From Chitinophagaceae bacterium (GTDB taxonomy: Bacteria; Bacteroidota; Bacteroidia; Chitinophagales; Chitinophagaceae): a DNA stretch of 7,624 bases. The stretch covers positions 1-7,624 of the forward strand of contig VIKJ01000111.1 of the NCBI GenBank assembly GCA_008080615.1, in the 5' to 3' direction. The position numbers and the translations under genes were made by a program. Shown in pieces: positions 6,574 to 7,624 of this stretch; position 1 is the first letter of the stretch; every line of letters begins with the position of its first letter. The notes below the pieces were generated by a model. That model searched no databases. It worked only from the letters and a program-made list of their open reading frames with translations, and was not told where the DNA came from.

Positions 6574-7624
6574 ATGACGAACGAAGCGTTTGACCATATT
6601 GCCAAAGAGAAGTTGCAAAACTATACTGCTACCGTACCGGTTGGTTTATGGGAAAAAATTCGTTTGCCCAATATTAGCAACCCAGTTGACCCATTTGATG
6701 CCTTTTTAAAAGATAAATTAGAAAACATATCAGCTGCTGTTCCGGTAGATATGTGGGATAGAATTAAACCCGAAGAAGAAGACCGCAAACGGTTTTTCTT
6801 TATGATGCCAAGAGCAACAATGGTTGCTGCTTCTTTGCTCCTATTAATCATCACAGGATCTGTTTCAGCTTATCTCTATTATCAAAAAATTTTATTGCCA
6901 CAAAAAGCTACAGAAACCAATTCTGTTAATCAGCCTTCTACCTTATCAAATGGGCAGAAGAATAATCAACCCAATAACAAAAACAATTCTTTAATTCCTA
7001 CCACTGGTAATGAAACAAACGAAGAGCCTGGTACTTCAACTAAGCCTGAATCAATTCCGCTAATTGAAGCTGAGGAAAGCAAAGAGCATTCAGTTAAAGA
7101 GGAAGCATCAAAAAATAGTATACCTACCAGCGAAAACACAATCAAAAAAATCATTGCCAATAAATTTAACAATACTGGAAAATATAAAAACACCAACCCT
7201 TTTTCTACTTTACCAAGAGCGAACAATTTTGGCAATAACCTGCAGCCTGCTCCAATCTCTTCAGGTAATACAACAGCTTCAAGCTCAATAAATAATATAG
7301 CTGATAATGAAGAAGCATATATTCAAACAACCAAGTTTGATGCTTCGTTTATGAATCAGCAAAAAAAGTTTAGTTTATATAAATCACTAGAAAAAGAAAT
7401 TGCTTATAAGAATCATGCTGGTACTATTAAGAATGTAGTGATTTGCCCTTCGGATAGAAAAATGCGCAATACCAATTGGGATTTGGAAGTATATGCTTCA
7501 CCAGATTATGCATTCAAATCAGTAAGTAGTAATAGTGCAACACAACAATTCATGGATAGAAAAGATAGTAGTGAAACTGCCCGAGTTAGTTTTAGTGCAG
7601 GGTTTAGAATTGTAAAACCTATTA
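6574..7624 (+). CDS. Sigma-linked membrane protein: duplicated anti-sigma-like motif, one TM helix, linker, start of beta-barrel domain (3'-partial)
   Basis: The frame is open for 350 codons to the window end, with no stop. The N-terminus has two copies of F-D-x6-L-x6-VPV-x2-W-x2-I: residues 6-29 (FDHIAKEKLQNYTATVPVGL then WEKI) and 41-64 (FDAFLKDKLENISAAVPVDM then WDRI), exactly 35 residues apart. Motifs of this kind begin many Bacteroidota proteins encoded next to ECF sigma factors and are presumed to bind the sigma factor. One hydrophobic helix follows at about 82-103 (ATMVAASLLLLIITGSVSAY). Then comes a long Asn/Ser/Thr/Pro/Lys-rich, probably disordered linker (about 105-250). The segment NWDLEVYASPDYAFKSV (301-317) resembles the first strand of a PorT/OmpA-like outer-membrane barrel. 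ATG 6574 abuts the TAA of the sigma gene. Anti-sigma activity is inferred from position and motif; the barrel call is moderate because the rest is outside the window. Confidence 0.8.
   Translation, partial: MTNEAFDHIAKEKLQNYTATVPVGLWEKIRLPNISNPVDPFDAFLKDKLENISAAVPVDMWDRIKPEEEDRKRFFFMMPRATMVAASLLLLIITGSVSAYLYYQKILLPQKATETNSVNQPSTLSNGQKNNQPNNKNNSLIPTTGNETNEEPGTSTKPESIPLIEAEESKEHSVKEEASKNSIPTSENTIKKIIANKFNNTGKYKNTNPFSTLPRANNFGNNLQPAPISSGNTTASSSINNIADNEEAYIQTTKFDASFMNQQKKFSLYKSLEKEIAYKNHAGTIKNVVICPSDRKMRNTNWDLEVYASPDYAFKSVSSNSATQQFMDRKDSSETARVSFSAGFRIVKPI

Noticed and set aside
6621..7291. Open frames of 75-89 codons on both strands within the sigma-linked membrane protein
   Set aside because: The plus-strand frame starting at 6574 is continuous, has clear domain order and abuts the sigma gene; the others are shadows, one with a spurious hydrophobic run.

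Overview
The window looks like chromosomal DNA of a Bacteroidota bacterium, most likely of the Chitinophagaceae/Chitinophagales type. The DNA is AT-rich. It carries an Oar-like TonB-dependent outer-membrane protein whose barrel ends in an aromatic residue. It also has an ECF sigma factor followed by a membrane protein with anti-sigma-like VP..W..I motifs and a barrel-like C-terminus. Start codons lack strong Shine-Dalgarno sequences, and one candidate promoter has the Bacteroidota -7 form TAnnTTTG. The genus cannot be fixed from the sequence alone.

Layout. Positions 2-2572 (+) hold the 3' part of a large TonB-dependent receptor, cut by the window start and broken by two frame disruptions. The first, near 1512-1520, probably lost about 15-20 codons. 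The second, at about 2495-2497, is one missing base. A strong hairpin terminator lies at 2592-2623. The convergent intergenic region 2573-2909 has no gene but is full of structure: five copies of a roughly 27-nt repeat with core GGCATAAAGAAAA, three direct and two inverted, two of which form the arms of a 111-nt near-palindrome. Positions 2910-3705 (-) hold a Fes/IroE-type alpha/beta-hydrolase esterase, also frame-disrupted near 3036-3048, so its catalytic serine and histidine lie in different frames. Divergent from it, 3822-4775 (+) is an ATP-grasp ligase, followed 24 nt later by a YbdK-type carboxylate-amine ligase (GCS2 family) at 4800-5909. After a 127-nt gap with a candidate promoter come an ECF sigma factor (6037-6573, GTG start) and, directly abutting it, an envelope protein (6574 to the window end) with a duplicated anti-sigma-like N-terminal motif, one membrane helix, a low-complexity linker and the start of a probable outer-membrane barrel.

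How the genes may work together. The ATP-grasp and GCS2 enzymes are both ATP-dependent amide-forming ligases in one probable operon, with an esterase divergent next to them. This suggests a small gamma-glutamyl-like or peptide-like metabolite system whose substrates cannot be read from the sequence. The sigma factor and the abutting membrane protein look like a separate regulator pair.

The main caution is that three frame disruptions fall within about 1.5 kb (1512-3048) in two adjacent, oppositely oriented genes, while the genes after 3822 look intact. Local gene decay and local sequence or assembly error both fit.
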